From positions 96,369-160,368 of the forward strand of contig NZ_BMMM01000022.1 of the NCBI RefSeq assembly GCF_014645835.1: a DNA stretch of 64,000 nucleotides, written 5' to 3'. This DNA comes from Streptomyces albiflavescens (GTDB taxonomy: Bacteria; Actinomycetota; Actinomycetes; Streptomycetales; Streptomycetaceae). Shown one piece after another: positions 1 through 8,211 of the stretch. Position numbers and translations under genes: made by a program. The notes under the pieces are model-generated. The model worked only from the letters and a program-made list of their open reading frames with translations, was not told the DNA's origin and searched no databases. Within the stretch, counting starts at the first letter, position 1; the number at the start of each line of letters is the position of its first letter.

Positions 1-1
1 C

Positions 2-961
2 GGGCCCACCGACGACGCGGCGGCCGTCACCGCCAGCCAGCTCCGGCAGGTGGTTGAGAGGCTGATCGCGGCCGGTCAATGGCAATGCGGCGACCGGAAC
101 ATCCTGGTGGTGATGGACGCCGGCTACGACGTGATGCGCCTGGCCTGGCTGCTGCGCGACCTTCCCGTCGAGCTGGTCGGCCGCCTGCGCTCGGACCGTA
201 ACCTGCGGCTCCCGGCCCCGCCCCGCATCTACCAGCCCAAGGGCGGCCGGCCGCCCAGGCACGGCCCGGAGTTCAGCCTCGCGAGGCCGCAAACCTGGAC
301 GGAACCGTCGGTCGTGACGGTGAACGACACATCCCGCTACGGCAAGGCCGAAGCCCGGGCGTGGGACCGGCTCCACCCGGAACTCCAGCAGCGCTCCGCC
401 TGGATCGACCACGACGGTGAACTCCCCATCATCGAGGGCACGTTGATCCGCCTCAAGGTCGATCACCTGCCCGGCGACCGCGACGCGCCACCGGTATGGC
501 TGTGGTCCTCGGCCACCGGCGCCAGCCCGGCCGGCGTCGACTTCGTCTGGTCGTGCCATCTGCGAAGATTCGACCTCGAGCATACGTTTCGCCTGTTCAA
601 ACAGTCCCTGGGCTGGACCCGGCCGCGGCTACGTGAACCGGAGGCGGCGGACCGCTGGACCTGGCTCGTGATCATCGCGCACACCCAGCTCCGCCTCGCC
701 GCCCCGCTCGCCACCGACCAGCGCAAGCCCTGGGAGAAGACCACCCGCCCCGGCGTCGCTCTCACCCCCACTCGCGTCCGGCGCGGGTTCCGACACCTCC
801 GGCCTCACCTGGCCTGCCCGGCCCGCGTGCCCAAACCCAGCCGCCCCGGCCCCGGACGCCCGCCAGGCTCCAAGAACCGGCACCCCGCCACCCGTCACGA
901 CGTGGGTAAAACCGTCAAACGCCCGAGCACCCTCTACGAACGAGACCAAGCTAGACATTAA
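2..961 (+). CDS. Transposase, C-terminal part (cut by left window edge)
   Basis: The frame is open from base 2, so the protein starts outside the window and about 319 residues are visible. It looks like a DDE transposase of the IS701-like type: an Asp in VVMDAGYD near the visible N-terminus, a GRLRSDR stretch, and a late Glu in FDLEHTFRLFKQSLGW, the usual place of the third catalytic acid. The C-terminus is Pro/Arg-rich. It reads toward plsC, which lies convergent 58 bp away. No terminal inverted repeat was recognised after the stop. Family assignment is by pattern only; the DDE class is more certain than the exact IS family. Confidence 0.8.
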   Translation, partial: GPTDDAAAVTASQLRQVVERLIAAGQWQCGDRNILVVMDAGYDVMRLAWLLRDLPVELVGRLRSDRNLRLPAPPRIYQPKGGRPPRHGPEFSLARPQTWTEPSVVTVNDTSRYGKAEARAWDRLHPELQQRSAWIDHDGELPIIEGTLIRLKVDHLPGDRDAPPVWLWSSATGASPAGVDFVWSCHLRRFDLEHTFRLFKQSLGWTRPRLREPEAADRWTWLVIIAHTQLRLAAPLATDQRKPWEKTTRPGVALTPTRVRRGFRHLRPHLACPARVPKPSRPGPGRPPGSKNRHPATRHDVGKTVKRPSTLYERDQARH

Positions 962-1019
962 GGATCAAGCTAGCGGGACGGCCATCCGGACCGGATCGCA
1001 GCCAAAGGGCGGCGGAACC

Positions 1020-1712
1020 TCAGCCGCGCCGCCCCTTCGCTTGTCCGGCCTTCACGTCGGCCGCGTACCGGTCCACGTACTCCTGGCCTGAAAGCCGCAA
1101 GATCGCGTACGTGATCTCGTCGGTGACGGCCCGCAGCACCGCCTTCTGGTGCGCCCTACCCGTAAAGCGCGAGAAGTCCAGCGGTTCCCCGAAACGGATC
1201 GCGACCGGCCGGATCCTGGGCAGGACACGTCCCGGGGGCCAGATCTCGAAGGTCCCCACCATCGCGCACGGAATCACCGGAACCTGCGCGGCCAGCGCCA
1301 TCACTGCCACTCCGACCTTGCCCTTGTACAGCTGGCCGTCGGGGGAACGCGTGCCTTCCGGGTAGATCGCGAGTAGCTCTCCCTTCGCCAGTACCCCCAG
1401 CCCCTCCCGGATCGCCGCCTGCCCTGCGGCCCTGCCCGACCTGTCGACCGAAATCTGCCCGGCACCGCGGAGAACGAGCGCGGTCAGTCGGCCCGTGAGG
1501 CCCGGCGCCGTGAAGTACTCCGCCTTGGCCAGGAACGTGATGCGCCGTTTCAGGACCGCGGGCATGAGGAGGGGGTCCGCGAAGGACAGGTGATTCCCGG
1601 CAACGATCGCCGCGCCCTTGGCCGGAACGTGCTCCAACCCCTCGGCCCGCGGCCGGAACAGCAGCCGCAGCATCGGCCCCAGCAGGACGAACTTGAGTAC
1701 GTAATAGAACAT
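1020..1712 (-). CDS. 1-acyl-sn-glycerol-3-phosphate acyltransferase (PlsC-like)
   Basis: A 230-residue lysophospholipid acyltransferase. The catalytic HX4D box is H41-LSFA-D46 and the acceptor-binding EGTR motif is at about 119-122 (YPEGTRSPDG); both are diagnostic of the PlsC family, which transfers an acyl group to lysophosphatidic acid at the membrane. The N-terminus (FYYVLKFVLLGPMLRLLF) is a short hydrophobic anchor. The ATG at 1712 has a GGGAG ribosome site upstream. Length is normal for short actinobacterial PlsC proteins. It stands alone, convergent with the transposase, so its link with the metal genes is unclear. It could equally be a paralogue with another acyl acceptor. Confidence 0.85.
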   Translation of the reverse strand: MFYYVLKFVLLGPMLRLLFRPRAEGLEHVPAKGAAIVAGNHLSFADPLLMPAVLKRRITFLAKAEYFTAPGLTGRLTALVLRGAGQISVDRSGRAAGQAAIREGLGVLAKGELLAIYPEGTRSPDGQLYKGKVGVAVMALAAQVPVIPCAMVGTFEIWPPGRVLPRIRPVAIRFGEPLDFSRFTGRAHQKAVLRAVTDEITYAILRLSGQEYVDRYAADVKAGQAKGRRG

Positions 1713-1852
1713 GGGCAGCTCCCAACTGCCAATCGGCCCCGGCTCGCGAGGTCAGTCACAGCGGGTCCGGGGCGCGCCCGCGTATCCGCGAGCGCCTCGG
1801 ATGTTCCGTGCGAAAGGACGGAAATCGAGTCCGTGAGCCGAATGGCGGTGGC

Positions 1853-2506
1853 TCAGGAGTCGGCACCCGTGGGTGCCGACTCCTGCCTGGGCAGCGCCCG
1901 CCAGGGGGCCTGACGCGCGCGCAGGTCGGCACGGATGCGCCGGGCGAGCCTTGTGGTGTCGTAGTGGTTCAGCCCGGCACCGATGGCCGCGCCGACCATG
2001 AAGGGCATCAGCATGGGGATCTTGCGGACGGCGAGCGTGAGCAGCCGTCGGCGCAGCTCCTTCCTCACCCGGACGCTGAGCATGAGACTGACCGCGGAGG
2101 TCGGCTTCGTGGTGTTCAGGCCGCGCCTTCGCGTCCACTCCGCGAGATACAGTGCGGCACGCTGTCGAGCGGCTCCAAGCGCAGGCAGACCGTACACCTC
2201 GTGGAGTTCGGCGATGAGCTTGAACTCGACGGATGCCGTCCCGAGGATGCCGGTGGCCAGCTCGACGGGCATGGCCGGAGGAGTGGGCAACGCCGCGGCA
2301 GAACCCACGCCCGCTCCGACGGCCTCAGTGCCCCGCACCGCCCCGGTGACCGGGTGATCGGCGATCTCCTCCGGGCCCAGACCGAGGAAGTGCCGACGCA
2401 ACGTGTCCAGATCGCCGACCCGGATATGCGAAACCGCCTCAATCAGCTGCTCCGCGAGAGCAGGGGAGGTCAGCGACCATTCATGGGCCCGCACCTCGGG
2501 CGACAT
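1853..2506 (-). CDS. EcsC-family protein
   Basis: A 217-residue protein resembling EcsC: a helical N-terminal half, then a Gly/Ala-rich membrane-associated stretch (IPMLMPFMVGAAIGAGLNHYDT) that is characteristic of the family. The molecular role of EcsC is poorly defined; in Bacillus it accompanies the EcsAB transporter, but no such transporter is nearby here. The ATG at 2506 is chosen because GGGAGGTG lies just upstream; a longer in-frame start at 2572 has no good ribosome site. The 140 bp between it and plsC hold nothing recognised. Confidence 0.65.
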   Translation of the reverse strand: MSPEVRAHEWSLTSPALAEQLIEAVSHIRVGDLDTLRRHFLGLGPEEIADHPVTGAVRGTEAVGAGVGSAAALPTPPAMPVELATGILGTASVEFKLIAELHEVYGLPALGAARQRAALYLAEWTRRRGLNTTKPTSAVSLMLSVRVRKELRRRLLTLAVRKIPMLMPFMVGAAIGAGLNHYDTTRLARRIRADLRARQAPWRALPRQESAPTGADS

Positions 2507-2737
2507 GGCACACCTCCCGTTCGGCGGCGCTGTTCGACGGCCCCTTCCACCCCGTACCCGGTGGTACTTCATCGATTCGCGCGGGCGACGGCATGAGCGC
2601 TTCTGGTCGGAATGCGCTGGTCAGCGGCTAATCAGAACCAGCAGAGATTATTTCCCGGGAAGGGATTGATCGTTTCCCACCGCGCACGTCGCTGCGGTTC
2701 CCGGTCAGCCAGGAGGCCTGCTGTCGCGGGGGTAAGC

Positions 2738-2846
2738 GTGCGCGCACGACATCTGCTGATGTCGGCGACTCCCAGCGGACGATCTCCCATCATGAAGAAG
2801 CTCAAGGAGGCCGGTCTGCTCACCTCCCAGCGACGCGGCACCCGAC
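2738..2846 (+). pseudogene. Decayed ArsR-family regulator fragment
   Basis: Two frames together give DVGDSQRTISHH followed, after a shift, by MKKLKEAGLLTSQRRGT. This is the winged-helix core of ArsR/SmtB repressors and closely matches the intact ArsR at 53985-54350 (DVGVSQPTVSHH, LKKLKEAGLLTSERRGT). The N-terminal helices and the C-terminal tail are missing, so it is a dead scrap. It sits in a gene-poor stretch (2507-3043) in which nothing else was recognised. Confidence 0.7.
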
Positions 2847-3043
2847 TGCCCCCGCATCCGTGCACACCCCAGAGGAGCCAGTACCCGCACAGCAGCCTCA
2901 TCCGGTCGAGTTTGGCTTTCGTTCCATGGACCGCCGAGCACGCCGAGGCGTCATGACGAGCTCAGCCCCGTCCTCTGCTGCGACGCGGCCAGGCTGGCCC
3001 TATACCAGCTCGCTCCCTGCACGACAGCGCGCGGTGACGACCG

Positions 3044-3937
3044 TCATGCTCTCGAGTCGGCGGGCTGGGCGAGGATTGCGCCACACAGGGCAACGCATTC
3101 GGAGCAGATCCACACGTCGGGCCCGGCGACCAGGCGGCGCTCCTCGCTGCGGGCGTGACCGCAAAACGAGCAGCGATCAGCCTGCTTCTTTCCCGGGCGC
3201 CCGCGCCGGGAGCGCCGGCCGAAGGGGGTGCGTGGGACGTTGATGTAGCAGTGCAGCAGGCGCTTGATGTCGGCCACGTCCACGCCGAGGTCATTGAGGA
3301 CGCGGCGGGCGCGGGAGCCGGGGTTGGTGGCGATAACGGCGAGCAGTTGCGGTGTGGTGACGGCGACCGGGGCGCAGGTCGGGGTGCGTTCGGTGGCCAG
3401 CTGCTCGGCGCCGGCCAGGGCTGCCTGGGCCTCAGCGGAGAAGACCGGTCGGCCTGCGCGGCTGGACTCGGCGGGATAGTCGAAGAGGCGGTGGCTGGAT
3501 TCCCGGATCTTGTCGCGGCTGACGCCGAGCTGTTCCAGGGTGGCTGCGGCGACCCCGTCGGTAAGCAGGCCCAGCAGGATGTGCTCGGTGCCTGCCTCGG
3601 CCAGCCCGTCGGCCTCAGCGGCGGCCAGCGCGGCGGCCAGACCGGCCTCGAGATCGCGACCGCGGATCAGTCCTGCGGTCGCGGGTGTCTGGGCGACGCG
3701 GTCGGCGTAACGCTGGCGGGCGGCTTGGCGGGAGACACCGAGGCGTTCACCGATGACGGTCCAGGAGTATCCGGCGTCACGGGCCCGCCGTACGACCTGG
3801 TCGACGGCGGCGTCGGCCCGGCCGGACAGGTCGCCGGTGAGGGCGAGGACGGCTTCGAGCAGGTCGAGCGGGTCGTCACTCATTGCACGGGTATGGGCCG
3901 CCTGGATGAGCTGGTCCACCGTGGGCTCTGGGCTCAT
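3044..3937 (-). CDS. Clp N-domain protein with HTH and ClpX-type zinc finger, no AAA+ module
   Basis: A 297-residue chimera of Clp parts. Residues about 55-80 (YSWTVIGERLGVSRQAARQRYADR) form a sigma-region-4-like helix-turn-helix. Residues about 95-190 contain two Clp_N-like repeats (EAGTEHILLGLLTDGVAAATLEQLG). The C-terminus carries a ClpX-type C4 zinc finger (CSFCGHARSEERR ... WICSECVALC). No Walker motif is present, so it cannot be an unfoldase; a regulator or adaptor role in Clp proteolysis is an inference. The ATG at 3937 is preferred over an upstream start at 3991 because a promoter-like TTGTCA-17-TACGGT places transcription start at or next to this ATG, which predicts a leaderless message. 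Confidence 0.75.
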   Translation of the reverse strand: MSPEPTVDQLIQAAHTRAMSDDPLDLLEAVLALTGDLSGRADAAVDQVVRRARDAGYSWTVIGERLGVSRQAARQRYADRVAQTPATAGLIRGRDLEAGLAAALAAAEADGLAEAGTEHILLGLLTDGVAAATLEQLGVSRDKIRESSHRLFDYPAESSRAGRPVFSAEAQAALAGAEQLATERTPTCAPVAVTTPQLLAVIATNPGSRARRVLNDLGVDVADIKRLLHCYINVPRTPFGRRSRRGRPGKKQADRCSFCGHARSEERRLVAGPDVWICSECVALCGAILAQPADSRA

Positions 3938-3939
3938 GC

Positions 3940-3972
3940 GACAACCGTAAGTTGTCAGCCGTACGGTGACAA
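3940..3972 (-). promoter_or_regulatory. Promoter with two overlapping inverted repeats
   Basis: Reading toward the Clp_N gene: -35 TTGTCA (3972-3967), 17-bp spacer, -10 TACGGT (3949-3944), ATG 7 bp further. GACAAC-N5-GTTGTC (3940-3956) and TTGTCA-N9-TGACAA (3952-3972) overlap both elements, suggesting repression, perhaps by the gene's own HTH. Confidence 0.5.
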
Positions 3973-3987
3973 TCCCTTGTTGCCACT

Positions 3988-4385
3988 TCACTGGCTGCCA
4001 ATGATCCGGCAGATGTCCGCCTCCGTGCAGGTGCTCGGGTCCGTGGCGGCGGCCCGTTCGGACAGAACCCCAAGAGCGTTGCGGGTCTTGCGCAGTTCGG
4101 CCATACGGCGCTCAACGTCCGCGAGACGCTGCTTGATCAGGTTCGCGACGTGGGAGCAGGGCGCTTCGCCGGAATCGCGCAGGGCCAGGACGGAGCGGAT
4201 CTCGGCGAGGTGAGCCCGGCCGCCTGCGCCTCGCGGATGAAGGCCAGCCGTTGCGTGGCCTGCGGCGGGTAGTCGCGGTAGCCGCCCGAGGTGCGCGGCG
4301 GCTCAGGCAGCAGCCCCGCCTGCTCGTAGAAGCGGATGGTCTTGGCCGTCAGTCCGCTGGCGGCGGCCAGTTCTCCAGTGCGCAT
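3988..4385 (-). pseudogene. merR: MerR-family regulator, single frameshift
   Basis: The N-terminal MerR helix-turn-helix is intact (MRTGELAAASGLTAKTIRFYEQAGLLP, then GGYRDY). After GLT the frame breaks: the expected continuation AEIRSVLALRDSGEAPC lies one frame over and runs to SQ-stop at 3988-3990. One missing base near 4210 explains this. The downstream half keeps metal-ligand cysteines (GEAPC, STCTEADICRII) in a heavy-metal MerR arrangement. It is divergent from merB across a textbook MerR operator, so it is the cognate regulator. It may be a true pseudogene or a sequencing/assembly error; repairing one base would give a regulator of about 132 residues. Confidence 0.75.
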
Positions 4386-4402
4386 GCCACCGAGGCTATG
4401 CC

Positions 4403-4434
4403 TTGACCTTCCAGCGCGCTGGAAGGTCTACGGT
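4403..4434 (+). promoter_or_regulatory. MerR-type promoter/operator for merB
   Basis: -35 TTGACC (4403-4408) and -10 TACGGT (4429-4434) are separated by 20 bp, the over-long spacing MerR activators correct by twisting DNA. The spacer region is a perfect 24-bp palindrome at 4405-4428, centred on AGCGCGCT. Confidence 0.85.
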
Positions 4435-4469
4435 CGGGTGCAGACGCTGTGAACTGGGAGGACGACGCC

Positions 4470-5453
4470 ATGCGGATCACCGTGCTGACCGTGCCCGACT
4501 GCCCCAATGGGCCAGTGGTTGAGGAACGGCTGGCCTGTGCGCTTGAGGGCCGCGGCGCGGAGGTGGGACTGGTCGAGGTCGGCGATGCCGAGCAGGCCGT
4601 CCGCCTAGGGATGACCGGGTCCCCCACGGTGCTGATCGACGGCGTGGATCCCTTCGCCGTGTCGGGCGCGCCTGCATCCTTGTCGTGCCGCCTGTACCGG
4701 GGGTCTGACGGCCGGGCCGAGGGTGCGCCGAGCGTCGCTGACCTGCGGCGCGCACTGGACGCGGCGGACACCACCGCGGACTGTGCCTGCCCGCCGATCG
4801 ATGCGGCCGGCCGCGCGGGCCGGGGGCGCCTCGCTCCGGTTGCCGGAGGACTGCGCGCTGTCGAGCAAGCCGTGCTCCGCCACTTCGCGGCCACCGGACA
4901 CGCCCCCGTGATCGGGGAACTGGAAGCTGCAGCCGCCGCGCATGGCCGTACCGCCGCCGAGGTTGTGGCTGACCTGGGCGGCGACGACTTCCTCGTCCTC
5001 GATGACCACGGCCGTATCCGGGCGGCGTACCCGTTCTCCGCCGGGCCCACCACCCATCGCGTCCGGCTCGCCAGCGGGATAGAGGTGTGGGCGATGTGCG
5101 CGATCGACGCGCTGGGCGTCGCGGACATGCTCGGCAGCGATGCCGTGATCACCTCCGCCGACCCGGTCACCAGCGAGACCATCACGGACACCTGCGCCGG
5201 CGGGCACATGACTTGGCAGCCATCCACGGCCGTGGTCTACGTCGGCCAACGCTCCTGCACCGGCCCCGCCGCCGATGTCGCCTGCGGTGCCTTGAACTTC
5301 TTCACCAGCCGCCGGACGGCCTGTACCTGGGCGCGACGGCACCCCGACTACACCGGTCAGGCCGTCGAACAGAGCCAGGCCGAGGCCCTGGGACGGTCCA
5401 TCTTCGGATCTCTGCTGCTCGCGGCGGAGCCCGTCGAAGGGCGAGGATGCTGA
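4470..5453 (+). CDS. merB: Organomercurial lyase (MerB) fused to thioredoxin-like N-domain
   Basis: 327 residues. The C-terminal half is a MerB domain, which cleaves C-Hg bonds by protonolysis: the catalytic Cys/Asp pair is in WAMCAID (C210, D213) and the second catalytic Cys is in DVACGALNFFTS (C272). The N-terminal 80 residues form a thioredoxin-like fold (LTVPDCPNGP, Cys11, and GSPTVLIDGVDPF with its cis-Pro), so the protein is longer than classical MerB of about 212 residues. The ATG at 4470 follows GGGAGG; the GTG at 4449 would overlap that site. It is controlled by the divergent MerR operator. No merA or merT is visible, so released Hg(II) must be handled elsewhere. Confidence 0.85.
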   Translation: MRITVLTVPDCPNGPVVEERLACALEGRGAEVGLVEVGDAEQAVRLGMTGSPTVLIDGVDPFAVSGAPASLSCRLYRGSDGRAEGAPSVADLRRALDAADTTADCACPPIDAAGRAGRGRLAPVAGGLRAVEQAVLRHFAATGHAPVIGELEAAAAAHGRTAAEVVADLGGDDFLVLDDHGRIRAAYPFSAGPTTHRVRLASGIEVWAMCAIDALGVADMLGSDAVITSADPVTSETITDTCAGGHMTWQPSTAVVYVGQRSCTGPAADVACGALNFFTSRRTACTWARRHPDYTGQAVEQSQAEALGRSIFGSLLLAAEPVEGRGC

Positions 5454-5458
5454 CCGGC

Positions 5459-5923
5459 ATGCACATCCGCATCGACGCCGACAACCTGCCCGGCCTCACC
5501 TGCCCACCTGCCGACGGCAGTGACCCGGCGTACCGCAACATCCACGTCGCCGTGCAACGCCGCGACCGCCCAGCCGAACTCCTCGACCCCCAGCCTGGTA
5601 ACGCCTCCTCCGCGAGCTGGACCCTGGAGTGCACCACGACCGCGTCGCCGACTGGCACCGATGTGAAAGGCCCGCACGTGCAGGGCCGCCCGGGCGGCCG
5701 GTTCATCTACCTGTCGTGGGTCACCGTCGACGAGGCGGGCAGCTTCACCATGTTCCGCCGTGCCAAGCTCATGCTCGACGCCGTCCCCGCCGAGATCCTC
5801 ACCGCGGCCACGCAATCCGGCCTGCTCGTCGGACGCCTCGGCCTGACCGACGCATGCGGCAACCCCTTGTGCGCACGGGTCATACCCCCGGCCATCACGT
5901 GGACCGCGGCAAACGGCGACTAG
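5459..5923 (+). CDS. DUF5990 family protein
   Basis: A 154-residue protein matching the DUF5990 pattern: MHIRIDADNLPG, NIHVAVQRRDRP, GGRFIYLSWVTVDEAGSFTM, FRRAKLMLDAVP and a terminal ITWTA. The function of the family is unknown. It begins 5 bp after the merB stop, so the two are probably co-transcribed. The ATG at 5459 is preferred over one at 5447 that would sit directly on the GAGG ribosome site. A decayed second copy lies at 6675-6800. Confidence 0.75.
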   Translation: MHIRIDADNLPGLTCPPADGSDPAYRNIHVAVQRRDRPAELLDPQPGNASSASWTLECTTTASPTGTDVKGPHVQGRPGGRFIYLSWVTVDEAGSFTMFRRAKLMLDAVPAEILTAATQSGLLVGRLGLTDACGNPLCARVIPPAITWTAANGD

Positions 5924-6033
5924 AAGCGGATACCACGGGGCGGCCCACGTCGGCCGCCCACGGGTCGCACGGCCATCGCCGGCATGGGTCGCCGAACGCG
6001 GCCGCGTTCGGCTTGGGACGGCCGCAGTGCACG

Positions 6034-6555
6034 TCACGCCTTAGCAGCCAGGGTGAGCTGGGCGCGGTGGAAGTCGAAGTGCTGGGTCGGGTATAGGTAC
6101 ACCTCTTCGAGGGTCATCACGTCCCTGAAGAACGGATCCCACCGAGTCGGAAAGCCCATCGTCCGCGCCAACACCGCGTCCGGCTCGGCCTCCAGACGAC
6201 GATGAAGGGCCGCAAGCGTGCGATCGAGCTTCGCTCCCATGCGTCGCCGGTTGTAGACCCGGGCGCCGCCCACGGCACCGAGGTAGTTGATCACATCGAA
6301 CGGTCGGGTGGCGGCGTTCAGCAAACGTGCCCAAGCACCGCTTGCACCCGGCGGAAGGCGACCGAACAGGCGCACCATCGGAAGCAACGCCCGCACGACC
6401 ATGTAGCCGAACAGCATGTGGTAGAGGAGCTGCTCGTTGGTCCAGCGGGTTCCATCGCTCCGGCGACGCAAGTCCTCGGCAGTGGCCGAGTCCAGAAGCT
6501 GGTGGAACGTGGCACTGGCCCACCGCAGCTCTGCGTGGATGAGTTCCCTGTCCAT
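6034..6555 (-). CDS. DinB-superfamily protein
   Basis: A 173-residue protein with a DinB-like four-helix bundle pattern. Candidate metal-site histidines are at the N-terminus (LIHAELRWASATFHQLL), in the middle (LLYHMLFGYMVV) and near the end (YLYPTQHFDFHRAQL). DinB-like proteins include thiol-dependent S-transferases and metal-binding proteins; the substrate here is unknown. The start at 6555 has AGGAGGGATGA in front. It is convergent with the DUF5990 gene and close to the mercury module, which may hint at thiol metabolism, though that is only a guess. Confidence 0.65.
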   Translation of the reverse strand: MDRELIHAELRWASATFHQLLDSATAEDLRRRSDGTRWTNEQLLYHMLFGYMVVRALLPMVRLFGRLPPGASGAWARLLNAATRPFDVINYLGAVGGARVYNRRRMGAKLDRTLAALHRRLEAEPDAVLARTMGFPTRWDPFFRDVMTLEEVYLYPTQHFDFHRAQLTLAAKA

Positions 6556-6674
6556 TCATCCCTCCTGGTCACGAGCGTTGAGGTCGCTGCCTCATGATGA
6601 GGCTCGCCCCATGACTCGGCACCAGTCCCGCACGGGGATTCTTTGCGGACAACGGACAGCATCAGCCCCGTCCA

Positions 6675-6800
6675 TGAGCCAAGCTCATACTCGACGCCGT
6701 CCCCGCCGAGACTTCGACGCCGACGCATGCGGCGGCCGGTTGGTCGGACGCCTCGGCCTCACCAATGCGCGCGGACCTCTGTGCCCTGCTGATGGGCTGG
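6675..6800 (+). pseudogene. Decayed DUF5990 fragment
   Basis: About 125 bp resemble 5763-5890 of the intact DUF5990 gene: the stretches AAGCTCAT-ACTCGACGCC, GTCGGACGCCTCGGCCT and GACGCATGCGGC reappear, but reordered and broken by indels. It is a remnant of a tandem copy. The rest of the gene-poor stretch 6556-6982 shows nothing else recognisable. Confidence 0.7.
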
Positions 6801-6982
6801 CAGTTCACCGCTGCGCGGGCGTCGGCGGCTTAGCCGCCCGTCACCCGGGCGGGCAGACGGGCGAGCGCTTCGGTGCGGGAACCGGTCACGGCGTCAGCGT
6901 GCCCCTCGTCAACAGCGGCATCGCCGATGACGCATTCTGGAGGTAGGGCACGTTTGCCCGCCAGCCGAAGAAGGTGATCGGC

Positions 6983-7261
6983 ATGATGTGGTACGACGGC
7001 GGCTGGGGCTGGGGCGGCTGGTTCGCCATGGCCATCTTCCCGGTGCTGTTCTTGGTGCTGCTGATCGCCGGTGTCGTCATGCTCGTCCGTTACGTCACGG
7101 GCAGCCGGCACAGCCACCAGGGCGGCCCACCCCCCTCTCCCGGTGAGCCCGGGTGGGGAAGCAAGCGAGCTGAGGACCTGCTCGCCGAGCGGTTCGCCCG
7201 CGGAGAGATCGACGAGGACGAGTACAAACGCCGGCTGACGCTGCTGCGGGAGCACCAGTGA
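6983..7261 (+). CDS. SHOCT-domain small membrane protein
   Basis: 92 residues: a Trp/Gly-rich N-terminus (MMWYDGGWGWGGW), one transmembrane helix (about residues 14-38, FAMAIFPVLFLVLLIAGVVMLV), a Gly/Pro linker, and a C-terminal SHOCT motif (AEDLLAERFARGEIDEDEYKRRL). SHOCT domains are short oligomerisation modules. The ATG at 6983 is favoured by AAGGTGATC upstream; a GTG at 6974 is possible. Such proteins often accompany copper clusters, which fits the neighbouring operon. The following 254 bp, up to the DUF305 stop, show nothing recognised. Confidence 0.75.
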   Translation: MMWYDGGWGWGGWFAMAIFPVLFLVLLIAGVVMLVRYVTGSRHSHQGGPPPSPGEPGWGSKRAEDLLAERFARGEIDEDEYKRRLTLLREHQ

Positions 7262-7515
7262 CCGCGAGCCGTCCGCGCGCGGTGTGTGCCGCCCCGGAGG
7301 ATGGCCCTATCGGTCTCCGATGAGCGGCGGCCCTCGTCAGCGACCGCCCGAGCCGCACGCTGTGCTCGCGGGTCGCCCGCGCCCGCACCTCGCTGATCGC
7401 GTGGATGAACGAGGCCGAGCACTCCGCGCCGGTGGCCGCAGCCGCCCTGACGGCACGTACGGCGACGGGCCCGGAGCGCCAAGCGATCCGGGCCCTCAGT
7501 GGCCGGCGGCGTACG

Positions 7516-8211
7516 TCATCGCGGTGCCGAGCCACGCTCCCGGAGCAGATCGGCCATGACCTTCATCTCCGACTGCTGGCCGTCGACCATGCCCTGGGCC
7601 AGCTTCCGTTCCTGAGGCACCGTGCACTGCTGGGTACAGGCGCGGGCCATGTCGATGCCTCCCATGTGGTGGTCGTACATGAGCTGGAGGTAGAGGATCT
7701 CTGCCTGTTTTCCCTCGAGCTTGCCGAGCCGGCCCAGCTCCGTGTTGGCGGCCATGCCGGGCATGAGCGAGCCGTCCTTCATCTGGTGGCCCATGTGCCC
7801 GCCATCCGTCATCCAGGTCATGTAGCCGTCGGCGGATGTCTTGGGAAGGTTCCACAGGTCGAGCCAGCCGAGCAGCATGCCGCGCTGGTTGGCCTGGGTC
7901 TGGGCTATGTCGTACGCGAGGCGGCGGACATCCTCGTCAGTGGTTCGGTCCCGGACGATGTAGGCCATCTCCACAGCCTGTTGATGGTGGACGGCCATGT
8001 CGCGAGCGAAGCCCGCATCGGCGGAATCCGCGGTGGGCACGTTGGCTGCCTTGCCGTCCTCGCTGCTGACGGTGGCCAGAAGCCAGAGCGCCAGGACGAG
8101 GGCGAGCAGTACCGCCGCAGCGGCGATCATCCAGCGCCTGAGCGCCGGACGGTGGCCGTGGGTGTCGCCGGTGTCCGTCACATCTGATGCTGTGGTGGTC
8201 GTGCCGGTCAT
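7516..8211 (-). CDS. DUF305 family membrane-anchored protein
   Basis: 231 residues: a cytosolic N-terminus, one transmembrane helix (WMIAAAAVLLALVLALWLLATV), then an extracytoplasmic DUF305 domain with the two signature blocks FARDMAVHHQQAVEMAYIV and LMYDHHMGGIDMARA. The middle is rich in Met and His (TWMTDGGHMGHQMKDGSLMPGM), a likely copper-binding segment. The ATG at 8211 overlaps the stop of the DUF3105 gene (ATGA), so the two are translationally coupled. It is the last gene of the copper run that starts at ccdA. A ferritin-like fold binding copper outside the membrane is the common view of the family; the exact role is not settled. Confidence 0.85.
   Translation of the reverse strand: MTGTTTTASDVTDTGDTHGHRPALRRWMIAAAAVLLALVLALWLLATVSSEDGKAANVPTADSADAGFARDMAVHHQQAVEMAYIVRDRTTDEDVRRLAYDIAQTQANQRGMLLGWLDLWNLPKTSADGYMTWMTDGGHMGHQMKDGSLMPGMAANTELGRLGKLEGKQAEILYLQLMYDHHMGGIDMARACTQQCTVPQERKLAQGMVDGQQSEMKVMADLLRERGSAPR

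Noticed and set aside
629..958. Long minus-strand frame opposite the partial transposase
   Set aside because: No ribosome site and no motif; it mirrors the GC-rich codon pattern of the plus-strand gene.
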